Positions 1-6,486 of a stretch of 13,862 nt of DNA are shown here, piece by piece. The notes under the pieces were generated by a model. It saw only the letters and a list, made by a program, of their open reading frames with translations, was not told the DNA's origin and ran no database searches. This DNA is from Loktanella sp. UBA3435 (GTDB lineage: Bacteria; Pseudomonadota; Alphaproteobacteria; Rhodobacterales; Rhodobacteraceae): assembly GCA_002378665.1 (NCBI GenBank), contig DFSO01000036.1:1-13862 (forward strand). The letters run 5' to 3'. Both the position numbers and the translations under genes were made by a program. Within the stretch, counting starts at the first letter, position 1. Every line of letters starts with the position of its first letter.

Positions 1-96
1 GCGATGTTGTTGAACAGCAAAGAAGGCAACGGGCTGATTATGGTCTGGAACGGCTACGCTTTTGTCTACGACCGCTGCGCTGAAGACGCGTTTTAA
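1..96 (+). CDS. 3' end of an unrecognised gene (partial)
   Basis: The window opens inside an open frame that reads 31 residues, including the stretch GLIMVWNGYAFVYDRC, and then stops at TAA 94-96. The N-terminus lies outside the window, so the family cannot be named. The tail is fairly hydrophobic and aromatic, with no recognisable motif. Its stop overlaps the stop of the minus-strand penicillin-binding protein gene by 4 bp (TTAA, 93-96), so the two genes converge with no room for a separate terminator. That tight join, and the absence of a stop back to base 1, are the only support that the frame is coding. Confidence 0.5.
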   Translation, partial: AMLLNSKEGNGLIMVWNGYAFVYDRCAEDAF

Positions 97-2252
97 TTCC
101 CACCCAGGATATTTAACACAACATCGTTGATCTGCGAGTCAGGTGCAACTGGCCCTGTGCCGCCTTCCATGATTGGCGCGGCTGATACCGTGCCTGACGG
201 CGCATCCATCGGTAACGGAACAAGCGTACGTCCTGCCAGCACGCGGGTCATTGTTTCGCGCCAGATATCGGCAGGAAGCCCACCGCCCGTCACGCCTTTC
301 AGCGGACGGTTGTCGTCATAACCCATCCATACGCCGGTCACGAATTCGCCTGTAAAGCCGATGAACCATGCGTCTCGCGCAGCAGATGTGGTGCCTGTTT
401 TGCCTGCGATTTCCCAGCCGTCAATGCGGGCGCGCCCGCCAGTGCCGCCTTCTGCACTCACAACCTGAGACATCATCCACGTCAATTCTCGTGCCGCATG
501 TTCTTGAATGACGCGCTCACCGATTCCAGTGCCCGCACTATCCATTAACGGTTCAGCGTCGCCTTGCATCCGTAGATCAAGCAGGCCGTAAGGTGTGACC
601 GACGACCCGCCATTCAAGATACCCGCGTATGCACCCGTCATTTCAAGCAACGTGCTTTCTGACGCGCCTAGCGCAAGAGCAGGCCCTGCCGCCAAGTCGC
701 TCTCGATACCAAAGCCGGTTGCCACTTTGCGCACAATCTCGCGGCCCATTTGCTCTGACAAGACAACAGCAGGAATATTGCGGCTTTCACGCAGGGCTTG
801 GGTCATTGTCACTGGCCCTTTGAACTTGTCGTCATAGTTGTTGGGGCACCAGTCGCCAGATCCGCTGCTATACCAGCAGGTCGGTATGTCATTGATCATA
901 TCCATCGGAGTCATACCAAGGTCGAGCGCGGTTGCGTAAACGAACGGCTTAAAAGCAGACCCAGTCTGGCGTTTCGCTTGAATCGCGCGGTTAAAAGCGC
1001 CCGTCACCGTATTGTCGCGACCACCCACCATGGCACGTACGGCGCCATCTGCGGACATGACAACAATCGCGGCCTGCGCCTCTGACCCAGCGCTCACCTT
1101 ATTCTCGAACACCCACGTCAGCGCGTCTTCAGCAGCCGTTTGAATGCGCTGGTCAAGGGTGGTGTGGATGATGACATCCTCAGTGGTGTTGCGCGTGAAA
1201 AACTCTGGCCCACTTGCCATGACCCAATCAGCAAAATAGCCACCAGCGCGACGTTCTGCGGCGGCCGAAAGGGTTGCTGGATTTGCGCGCGCTTCGGCGG
1301 CAGCAGAGGCCGACAGGTATCCTTGCGCTTCCATCAGGCCAATCACAACATTCGCAAAGTTTTGGGCGCGTTCCAGATCGCGGGTCGGTGCACGACTTGT
1401 CGGAGCTGGGAGTAGCGATGACAACATCGCAGCCTCCGCTGGTGTGACTTCAGCCGATGACTTGCCAAAGTAACGCTGTGATGCGGCCTCAAACCCACGC
1501 GAGCCTGCGCCCAGATAGGCGCGGTTCAAATAGATCGTGAGGATCTCGTCCTTGGTATAGGCCACTTCCATACCCATCGCAAAAACCGCTTCTTTGACCT
1601 TGCGCCAAAGGGTCGTGCGACGACAATCTTCTTCATAGGCCTTTTCAGAGTCCCACGTACTTGGATCAAACGGCACACCAAGGCATAGCAATTTGCCAAC
1701 CTGCTGCGTAATCGTTGAACCACCGTTACCTGACAGCGGGCCGCGACCTTCGCGCAGGTTGATACGGACGGCAGAGGCAATACCACGTGGTGAAATTCCG
1801 AAGTGCCCGTAGAACCGTTTGTCCTCCGATGCGACAACCGCGTTCTTGAGGTGCGCCGAGACTGTATCGGTCGTGATCATGCCGCCAAACTGGTCGCCGC
1901 GCCACGCAAAGACATCACCATTGTCATCGGTCATCGTCACAGAGCCACGGGCGCGACCATCGATGACTTCGGTGATCGGGGGCATTTGGCTGGCAAAGTA
2001 AAAGACACCGAGCCCGATAATCAACGTCATCACCGCTGCACCGCGCCACATCAATCGCCAGATAAACATGAACACAAAACGGACCAAGCCCACGATAGAG
2101 GCAATTAACCACCCAATGGGTCCACGACGAACCTTTTGTTTGGCTGGTTTGCGTCGTGCAGGCTTTTGAGGCGCAGGTTTTTTCGGCGCGGGCGCATTGC
2201 TGTATCGTTTTTCAGCTACCAAAGGTGTCTGTTTATTCCCGGAATTGCTCAT
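93..2252 (-). CDS. Class A penicillin-binding protein (bifunctional transglycosylase/transpeptidase, PBP1-type)
   Basis: This 719-residue protein polymerises lipid II into glycan strands and crosslinks the peptides on the periplasmic face of the inner membrane. A Lys/Pro-rich cytoplasmic tail (about 1-45) precedes one hydrophobic region (about 46-90) that anchors it. The glycosyltransferase 51 domain follows: ASEDKRFYGH (141-150, catalytic Glu143), GGSTITQQVGK (177-187) and RKVKEA (217-222). The transpeptidase domain shows SAFK (nucleophile Ser432, Lys435), SRN (490-492) and KTGTT (618-622). All signature motifs are present, so both activities should be intact. There is an insert of about 25 residues between the second and third glycosyltransferase motifs. 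The only four cysteines are C190/C210 and C459/C469. The ATG at 2252 is preceded by a weak GGGCAG. The gene is transcribed away from glnK. The exact PBP1a/1c class is uncertain, so no symbol is given. Confidence 0.95.
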   Translation of the reverse strand: MSNSGNKQTPLVAEKRYSNAPAPKKPAPQKPARRKPAKQKVRRGPIGWLIASIVGLVRFVFMFIWRLMWRGAAVMTLIIGLGVFYFASQMPPITEVIDGRARGSVTMTDDNGDVFAWRGDQFGGMITTDTVSAHLKNAVVASEDKRFYGHFGISPRGIASAVRINLREGRGPLSGNGGSTITQQVGKLLCLGVPFDPSTWDSEKAYEEDCRRTTLWRKVKEAVFAMGMEVAYTKDEILTIYLNRAYLGAGSRGFEAASQRYFGKSSAEVTPAEAAMLSSLLPAPTSRAPTRDLERAQNFANVVIGLMEAQGYLSASAAAEARANPATLSAAAERRAGGYFADWVMASGPEFFTRNTTEDVIIHTTLDQRIQTAAEDALTWVFENKVSAGSEAQAAIVVMSADGAVRAMVGGRDNTVTGAFNRAIQAKRQTGSAFKPFVYATALDLGMTPMDMINDIPTCWYSSGSGDWCPNNYDDKFKGPVTMTQALRESRNIPAVVLSEQMGREIVRKVATGFGIESDLAAGPALALGASESTLLEMTGAYAGILNGGSSVTPYGLLDLRMQGDAEPLMDSAGTGIGERVIQEHAARELTWMMSQVVSAEGGTGGRARIDGWEIAGKTGTTSAARDAWFIGFTGEFVTGVWMGYDDNRPLKGVTGGGLPADIWRETMTRVLAGRTLVPLPMDAPSGTVSAAPIMEGGTGPVAPDSQINDVVLNILGGN

Positions 2253-2375
2253 ATTCTGCCCAACTGACGTTTGCGTCTTTTGTCCTACCTTATCGGCATT
2301 TCTCAGGAATGTTTAGATTTAGAATTCCATCCCTGCGCTTTAGAACCTGATTAAAAATTAATCACAACGGGGAAT

Positions 2376-2394
2376 TTGTGCAAAAATTGTGCAA
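2376..2394. repeat. Tandem TTGTGCAA direct repeat (regulator site candidate)
   Basis: Two identical octamers TTGTGCAA lie at 2376-2383 and 2387-2394, exactly 11 bp apart, about one helical turn, so both would face the same side of the DNA. Read on the minus strand each gives TTGCACAA. The position, about 130 bp before glnK, suits an activator or a repressor site for either divergent gene. No specific regulator is claimed. Confidence 0.35.
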
Positions 2395-2434
2395 GATTTC
2401 GAGTTTTGCTGTCATTTTACCCCCCCTGAATCAT

Positions 2435-2450
2435 TGCTGCACCTGCAGCA
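2435..2450. promoter_or_regulatory. Palindrome upstream of glnK
   Basis: The half-sites TGCTGC (2435-2440) and GCAGCA (2445-2450) form a perfect 6-bp inverted repeat around ACCT. It lies about 73 bp before the glnK start. The embedded TGCACC resembles one half of an NtrC-type site, but the other half does not fit. It could be an operator or a small 5'-UTR hairpin. Confidence 0.25.
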
Positions 2451-2522
2451 TGCCGTTTGGATTGTCCTCAAGCGGTTCGGCCTCAGTTCGAACCTGCGAA
2501 GCGTAACGACAAGGGGAAGACC

Positions 2523-2861
2523 GTGAAACTGATCATTGCAACAATCAAACCGTTCAAGCTCGACGAGGTTCGCGAAGCGCTGACCGCCGCGGGCGTGCGC
2601 GGCATGATGGTGTCTGAAATCAAGGGGTTCGGCACGCAGTCGGGCCATACCGAAATCTACCGTGGCGCTGAATACGCGGTCAACTTTGTGCCGAAGGTCA
2701 AGCTTGAGATCGTGGTGACCGACAGCATGGCCGAGATGGTGGTTAGCACCATCGCCAAAACCGCCAAGACCAACAAAATCGGCGACGGCAAAATATTTGT
2801 TCTCGACGTGGAAAGCGCACTGCGCGTGCGGACCGGCGAGACAGACGATGACGCGATTTAA
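2523..2861 (+). CDS. glnK: Nitrogen regulatory protein P-II (GlnK/GlnB)
   Basis: This is a 112-residue PII signal protein, the family's standard length. It senses 2-oxoglutarate and ATP/ADP and, in its unmodified form, binds and closes AmtB. Visible features are the start MKLIIATIKPFKLDEVREAL, the T-loop with uridylylation site Tyr51 (YRGAEY, 46-51), nucleotide-binding G37/Q39, K58, the B-loop GDGKIFV (87-93, K90) and R101/R103. The GTG at 2523 is chosen because it gives the canonical family N-terminus and follows AAGGGGAAG at a good distance. An upstream in-frame extension from about 2457 has no family support. The stop lies 22 bp before amtB. The glnK-amtB pairing is the usual one, which favours the name glnK over glnB. 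Confidence 0.95.
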   Translation: MKLIIATIKPFKLDEVREALTAAGVRGMMVSEIKGFGTQSGHTEIYRGAEYAVNFVPKVKLEIVVTDSMAEMVVSTIAKTAKTNKIGDGKIFVLDVESALRVRTGETDDDAI

Positions 2862-2883
2862 GTCGCAAAAAGGGACACAGAAA

Positions 2884-4188
2884 ATGAAACTATTCAAATC
2901 ACTCGCCGTCGGAACAGGGCTCATGCTTTTGCCGACATTCGCCTTGGCGCAAGACGTGGAATACGCACCGCTTGCCGATACACAGTTCATCTTTAACACA
3001 CTGCTGTTCTTGATCGGGGGCTTTCTTGTCTTCTGGATGGCCGCTGGTTTTGCGATGTTGGAAGCGGGCCTTGTACGCTCTAAAAACGTGACCACGCAGC
3101 TCACAAAAAACATCGCCTTGTTTGCGATTGCGGGGCTTATGTTTTGGCTGATGGGCTATAACATCATGTATCCGGGCGAGGGCAACTGGATCATCGACGG
3201 GGTGTTTGGCTCCATTTCGTCAAAAGACATCAAGACAGAGATCGACGCGGGTGGCTATTCGAACGCATCCGACTTCTTCTTCCAGTTGATGTTCTGTGGT
3301 GCAACCGCATCCATCGTTTCGGGCACTTTGGCCGAGCGCATCAAATTGTGGCCTTTCCTCGGATTTGTGGTGCTGCTGACAGGCGTGATCTACCCTGTTG
3401 AAGCATCTTGGCAGTGGGGCGGCGGCTGGTTGTCCGCAATGGGCTTCTCCGACTTTGCAGGCTCCACGCTTGTGCACGCAGCAGGTGGTTTCGCAGCCCT
3501 CGCAGGTGTCCTGATCCTCGGCCCACGTATCGGCAAGTATAAGGACGGCCGCGTTGTGCCTATGCCCGGCTCCAACCTCGCACTTGCGACACTCGGTACG
3601 TTCATCTTGTGGCTCGGTTGGTTCGGCTTTAACGGCGCATCCCAGCTGGCGATGGGCACGATTGAAGACGCAGACGCCGTGGCGCAGATTTTCGTGAACA
3701 CCAACATGGCGGCCTCCGCTGGTGCGGTTGTGGCGATGATCCTGACACAGCTTCTCTACAAGAAGGTCGACCTTACAATGGTTCTGAACGGCGCACTTGC
3801 AGGTCTGGTCTCCATCACAGCTGGCCCGCTTGACCCAACTATTTTTGGCGCGGTTTGGATCGGCGCTGTTGGTGGTGTGATCGTTGTCTTCGCGGTCCCA
3901 TTCCTTGACAAGCTCAAGATCGACGACGTTGTTGGTGCGATCCCTGTGCACTTGATGGCGGGCTTCTGGGGGACAATGGCAGTGCCATTCTACACGAGCG
4001 GCACAAGCTTTGTGACACAGTTCATCGGATTTGCAGCCATCGGCGTGTTTGTTTTTGTTGTCAGCTTTCTCGGATTTGGAGCGCTCAAGGCAATCTTCGG
4101 GATCCGTGTATCCGAGGAAGACGAAATCAAAGGGTTGGACCTGTCTGAATTGGGCATGGAAGCCTACCCAGAGTTCTCACGCGGCTAA
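2884..4188 (+). CDS. amtB: Ammonium transporter AmtB
   Basis: This 434-residue inner-membrane ammonium channel shows a signal peptide (1-22, ending FALA before QDVEYAP), as seen in other Gram-negative Amt proteins, followed by about 11 transmembrane helices. The Amt signature AGFAMLEAGLVRSKN spans 54-68. Asp190, the counterpart of E. coli Asp160, lies in DFAGSTLVH. The pore twin histidines are His198 and His356 (AIPVHLMAGFWG). GWFGFNG is at 245-251. The C-terminal tail GLDLSELGMEAYPEF matches the conserved cytoplasmic tail that engages GlnK. The ATG at 2884 follows AGGGA and begins the signal peptide; a longer in-frame reading from 2797 would overlap glnK and is rejected. It is cotranscribed with glnK (22-bp gap) and ends before a strong terminator. 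Expression under nitrogen limitation is expected from the family. Confidence 0.96.
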   Translation: MKLFKSLAVGTGLMLLPTFALAQDVEYAPLADTQFIFNTLLFLIGGFLVFWMAAGFAMLEAGLVRSKNVTTQLTKNIALFAIAGLMFWLMGYNIMYPGEGNWIIDGVFGSISSKDIKTEIDAGGYSNASDFFFQLMFCGATASIVSGTLAERIKLWPFLGFVVLLTGVIYPVEASWQWGGGWLSAMGFSDFAGSTLVHAAGGFAALAGVLILGPRIGKYKDGRVVPMPGSNLALATLGTFILWLGWFGFNGASQLAMGTIEDADAVAQIFVNTNMAASAGAVVAMILTQLLYKKVDLTMVLNGALAGLVSITAGPLDPTIFGAVWIGAVGGVIVVFAVPFLDKLKIDDVVGAIPVHLMAGFWGTMAVPFYTSGTSFVTQFIGFAAIGVFVFVVSFLGFGALKAIFGIRVSEEDEIKGLDLSELGMEAYPEFSRG

Positions 4189-4214
4189 GTTAGTCCCTTG
4201 GCTCTGTGACCTAC

Positions 4215-4244
4215 CCCGGGCGTTCGCGCCCGGGTTTTTTGTTT
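4215..4244 (+). terminator. Rho-independent terminator of glnK-amtB
   Basis: A perfect 8-bp GC stem, CCCGGGCG (4215-4222) and CGCCCGGG (4227-4234), closes a TTCG loop. Six T bases follow directly (4235-4240), then GTTT. It sits 26 bp after the amtB stop. Confidence 0.93.
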
Positions 4245-4246
4245 GC

Positions 4247-4264
4247 GATGGGTTAAAACCCATC
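4247..4264. repeat. Intergenic palindrome GATGGGTT/AACCCATC (REP-like candidate)
   Basis: An 8-bp perfect inverted repeat, GATGGGTT (4247-4254) and AACCCATC (4257-4264), is separated by AA and followed by CTACCC. It lies just after the amtB terminator and has no T-run of its own. Short palindromes of this GGGTT/AACCC form recur between genes in some alphaproteobacteria, so it may be one copy of a dispersed element. Copy number cannot be judged from this window. Confidence 0.5.
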
Positions 4265-4288
4265 CTACCCCGCCTCGCGCAAGAACAT

Positions 4289-4302
4289 CCCGACATGTTG
4301 GG
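4289..4302. promoter_or_regulatory. Near-palindrome upstream of dgcN
   Basis: CCCGACATGTTGGG (4289-4302) is symmetric in 6 of 7 base pairs around an ACATGT core. It lies about 125 bp upstream of the dgcN ATG, in a non-coding stretch that should contain the promoter of the dgc cluster. It is a possible operator for a cluster regulator, though no regulator gene is in the window. No clear -35/-10 pair could be assigned here. Confidence 0.3.
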
Positions 4303-4424
4303 GTATTTCGGTGGGAATCTGCGAATATCGCGCAATAACCCACAGTTTTCACAACCAAATTTCTCACATTACGCGCAATTCTACCGTCAAACCCGAATCT
4401 CAAGCCAATTGTGGAGCTGCCCTC

Positions 4425-5426
4425 ATGATCCAGACACCTTACCTCTTGTTCCTCGGCGATGCGCCGGATCAACTTGCCGCGAAAGTCGCCCAAGGCATCA
4501 AAGACTGGCGTCCCGAAAATGCAGTGGGCCAGTTCCGTATGGAAAATTGCGGCGCAACTGTTGGTCTGCACGATATGACCTTGGCAGAGGCCAAGGCGGC
4601 CGGCGCTAAGACCCTTGTAATCGGCGTGGCCAACCGTGGCGGGGTCATTTCACCTGCTTGGAAAGAAATCCTGATTGAGGCGCTTCAAATGGGGTTCGAC
4701 ATTGCGTCTGGTTTGCACAACCTGTTGCGCGATGAGAATGATCTGGCTGCAGCGGCACATATGAATGGTCGCTCACTTTTTGACGTGCGTATTCCGTCGG
4801 TAGCCTACCCGATTGCCAATGGAAAAAAGCGGACAGGGAGGCGCTGTCTGGCTGTCGGTACTGATTGTTCCGTGGGTAAAATGTACACAGGTCTTGCGAT
4901 GGACGCCGAGATGAATGCGCGCGGGATGAAATCGACGTTCCGCCCGACGGGTCAAACGGGGATTTTGATCACAGGTGGTGGCGTGCCGCTTGATGCCGTG
5001 ATCGCCGACTTTATGGCGGGCGCTGTTGAATATTTGACACCTGACAATGATGCCGATCACTGGGATCACATTGAGGGGCAGGGGAGCCTGTTTCACGTGT
5101 CCTATTCGGGTGTGACCATGGCCTTGATCCATGGCGGTCAGCCTGATGCGCTGGTTTTGTGCCATGAGCCGACCCGCACCCATATGCGCGGATTGCCGGA
5201 TTATCAGCAGCCGAGCCTTACTGAGTTGCGCGACTTGTCGTTGCAATTAGCGCGGATCGCCAACTCTGCATGCAGGGTCATCGGGATTTCAGTGAATACG
5301 CAGCATATCGCACAGGACAAGTTTGAGGCATATTTGGCTGAAGTAGAAGCGGACATGGGCTTGCCTGCCGTTGATCCATTCCGTCAGGGCGCCGCACGTT
5401 TGGTGGACGCGCTCGCAGAAATCTAG
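4425..5426 (+). CDS. dgcN: D-glutamate N-acetyltransferase DgcN (DUF1611 family)
   Basis: This 333-residue cytoplasmic protein belongs to the DUF1611 family. In the described marine D-Glu pathway, DgcN acetylates D-glutamate to N-acetyl-D-glutamate. The N-terminal half (about 1-130) is Rossmann-like and contains the conserved run GVANRGGVISPAW (67-79). The C-terminal half starts with a P-loop-like motif, GTDCSVGKMYT (145-155). Conserved PTGQTGILITGGGVPLD (174-190) and LCHEPTRTHMRG (245-256) follow. The ATG at 4425 is chosen because GGAG lies 8 bases upstream; a longer reading from 4311 adds residues unlike the family. It is the first gene of a cluster with dgcA (90 bp downstream) and a D-amino-acid transaminase. 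That partnership, and not the sequence alone, is why the name is preferred over a generic DUF1611 label. The acceptor specificity is inferred. Confidence 0.85.
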   Translation: MIQTPYLLFLGDAPDQLAAKVAQGIKDWRPENAVGQFRMENCGATVGLHDMTLAEAKAAGAKTLVIGVANRGGVISPAWKEILIEALQMGFDIASGLHNLLRDENDLAAAAHMNGRSLFDVRIPSVAYPIANGKKRTGRRCLAVGTDCSVGKMYTGLAMDAEMNARGMKSTFRPTGQTGILITGGGVPLDAVIADFMAGAVEYLTPDNDADHWDHIEGQGSLFHVSYSGVTMALIHGGQPDALVLCHEPTRTHMRGLPDYQQPSLTELRDLSLQLARIANSACRVIGISVNTQHIAQDKFEAYLAEVEADMGLPAVDPFRQGAARLVDALAEI

Positions 5427-5452
5427 CAGACTGCGCAACGCTGGCGAGGTGC

Positions 5453-5489
5453 CGATTTTTCGACGAAAAATCGATGCCTTTGGCAAAGG
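5453..5489 (+). repeat. Tandem hairpins between dgcN and dgcA
   Basis: Two adjacent inverted repeats fill the 90-bp dgcN-dgcA gap. The first is CGATTTTTCG (5453-5462) and CGAAAAATCG (5464-5473), a perfect 10-bp stem with a 1-nt centre. The second is CCTTT (5477-5481) and AAAGG (5485-5489), followed by TATTTTT. The second could act as a weak terminator or attenuator. The first may be a dispersed intergenic palindrome or an mRNA-stabilising hairpin that sets unequal expression of the two genes. Confidence 0.55.
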
Positions 5490-5516
5490 TATTTTTGATC
5501 AGAAGAAGGCAGGCAT

Positions 5517-6482
5517 ATGCGCATCACTGTGACGGCGGAAAGTTTTAAACTGGCGCAGGTGTTTACCATCAGTCGCGGATCACGCACGCAAGCCGATGTA
5601 TTGACGGTACGTGTGCAAGACGGTGCGCATCAGGGCATGGGCGAATGTGTGCCCTATGCGCGGTATGGTGAGACGCTGGAAAGTGTCGCGGCTGAGATCA
5701 GCGGATTGCCAGATGATCTGACCCACGAGAGCTTGCAAACCTTGCTTCCCGCAGGTGCCGCCCGTAACGCCGTCGACTGTGCACTATGGGATCTTGCCGC
5801 GAAACAAGCAGGCAAGCGGGTTTGGGATTTGATCGGCTTGCCCGCTCCGCGCCCTGAAATAACGGCTTATACTCTTTCACTCGACACGCCTGATGCGATG
5901 CAAGCGCAGGCGGCGAAAAACGCCGCACGTCCGCTGTTGAAAATCAAACTCGGCACGCCCGACGATATGGCCCGCCTAGAGGCCGTCCGCCGTGGTGCAC
6001 CGAAATCTCGTATCATTGTTGATGCCAATGAAGGCTGGACCGCCGAAGTCTACGCCGACCTCGCCCCGCATTTGATCCGCCTCGGCGTGCAGATGGTTGA
6101 GCAACCGCTTCCCGCTGGTGCCGACGACATGTTGGCGGAAATAGCTAGGCCCTTGCCCGTTTGCGCCGACGAGGCCTGCCATGACCGCGCCTCGCTGCCG
6201 AAACTCAAAGGCAAATACGATATGGTAAACATTAAACTCGACAAGACGGGCGGGTTGACTGAGGCGCTCCTGCTCAAAGACGCAGCCACCCAAGAAGGCT
6301 ATGCTGTTATGGTCGGCTGCATGGTAGGCACCTCCCTTGCCATGGCCCCCGCGACCATCCTTGCGCATGGTGTGGCCTTTACAGACCTTGACGGCCCGCT
6401 GCTTCTGGCCGAAGACCGTGCTGCACCTTTGAAGTTTGATGAAGCTGGCGTCCATGCACCGACCCCAGCACTATGGGGATAA
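5517..6482 (+). CDS. dgcA: N-acetyl-D-glutamate racemase DgcA (enolase superfamily, dipeptide-epimerase-like)
   Basis: This 321-residue cytoplasmic enzyme of the muconate-lactonising/dipeptide epimerase branch of the enolase superfamily should interconvert N-acetyl-D-Glu and N-acetyl-L-Glu through a Mg-stabilised enolate. The active site is complete. The capping domain (about 1-110) includes GECVPYARYGET (42-53). The barrel carries KxK (K142/K144 in LLKIKLG), metal ligands Asp169 (VDANEGW), Glu195 (VEQPLP) and Asp218 (CADEACH), and the opposite base Lys240 (VNIKLDKTGG). GCMVGTSLAMAPA (267-279) closes the site. The ATG at 5517 follows AAGAAGG. The stop is 4 bp before the transaminase start, indicating translational coupling. 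Without the neighbours it would be called an L-Ala-D/L-Glu epimerase; DgcN directly upstream makes the N-acetyl-Glu substrate more likely, but that choice is inference. Confidence 0.87.
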   Translation: MRITVTAESFKLAQVFTISRGSRTQADVLTVRVQDGAHQGMGECVPYARYGETLESVAAEISGLPDDLTHESLQTLLPAGAARNAVDCALWDLAAKQAGKRVWDLIGLPAPRPEITAYTLSLDTPDAMQAQAAKNAARPLLKIKLGTPDDMARLEAVRRGAPKSRIIVDANEGWTAEVYADLAPHLIRLGVQMVEQPLPAGADDMLAEIARPLPVCADEACHDRASLPKLKGKYDMVNIKLDKTGGLTEALLLKDAATQEGYAVMVGCMVGTSLAMAPATILAHGVAFTDLDGPLLLAEDRAAPLKFDEAGVHAPTPALWG

Positions 6483-6486
6483 ACCG

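Larger units (their letters stand above)
2253..2522. promoter_or_regulatory. Divergent intergenic region between the PBP gene and glnK
   Basis: This 270-bp gap must hold the promoters of both the PBP gene (minus) and glnK-amtB (plus). It is AT-rich in its middle (about 2340-2420). It contains an 11-bp-spaced direct repeat at 2376-2394 and a small palindrome at 2435-2450, listed separately. No sigma-54 promoter (GG-N10-GC with its flanking bases) stood out. That would be compatible with the NtrC/sigma-70 arrangement known from Rhodobacter capsulatus, but this is inference. No good -35/-10 pair could be assigned on either strand. Confidence 0.5.

Noticed and set aside
2457..2522. N-terminal extension of glnK
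   Set aside because: PII proteins start MKLIIA/MKKIEA; the GTG at 2523 gives that start with a good ribosome site, and the extension has no family match.
2340..2522. Sigma-54 (-24/-12) promoter for glnK
   Set aside because: No TGGC-N8-TTGC-like element with correct spacing could be found in the upstream region.
2412..3113. Minus-strand open frame of 233 codons over glnK and the start of amtB
   Set aside because: Opposite two unmistakable genes; composition typical of antisense translation.
3220..3951. Open frame of 243 codons antisense to amtB
   Set aside because: Low-complexity Cys/His/Arg composition and full overlap with amtB; a shadow frame.
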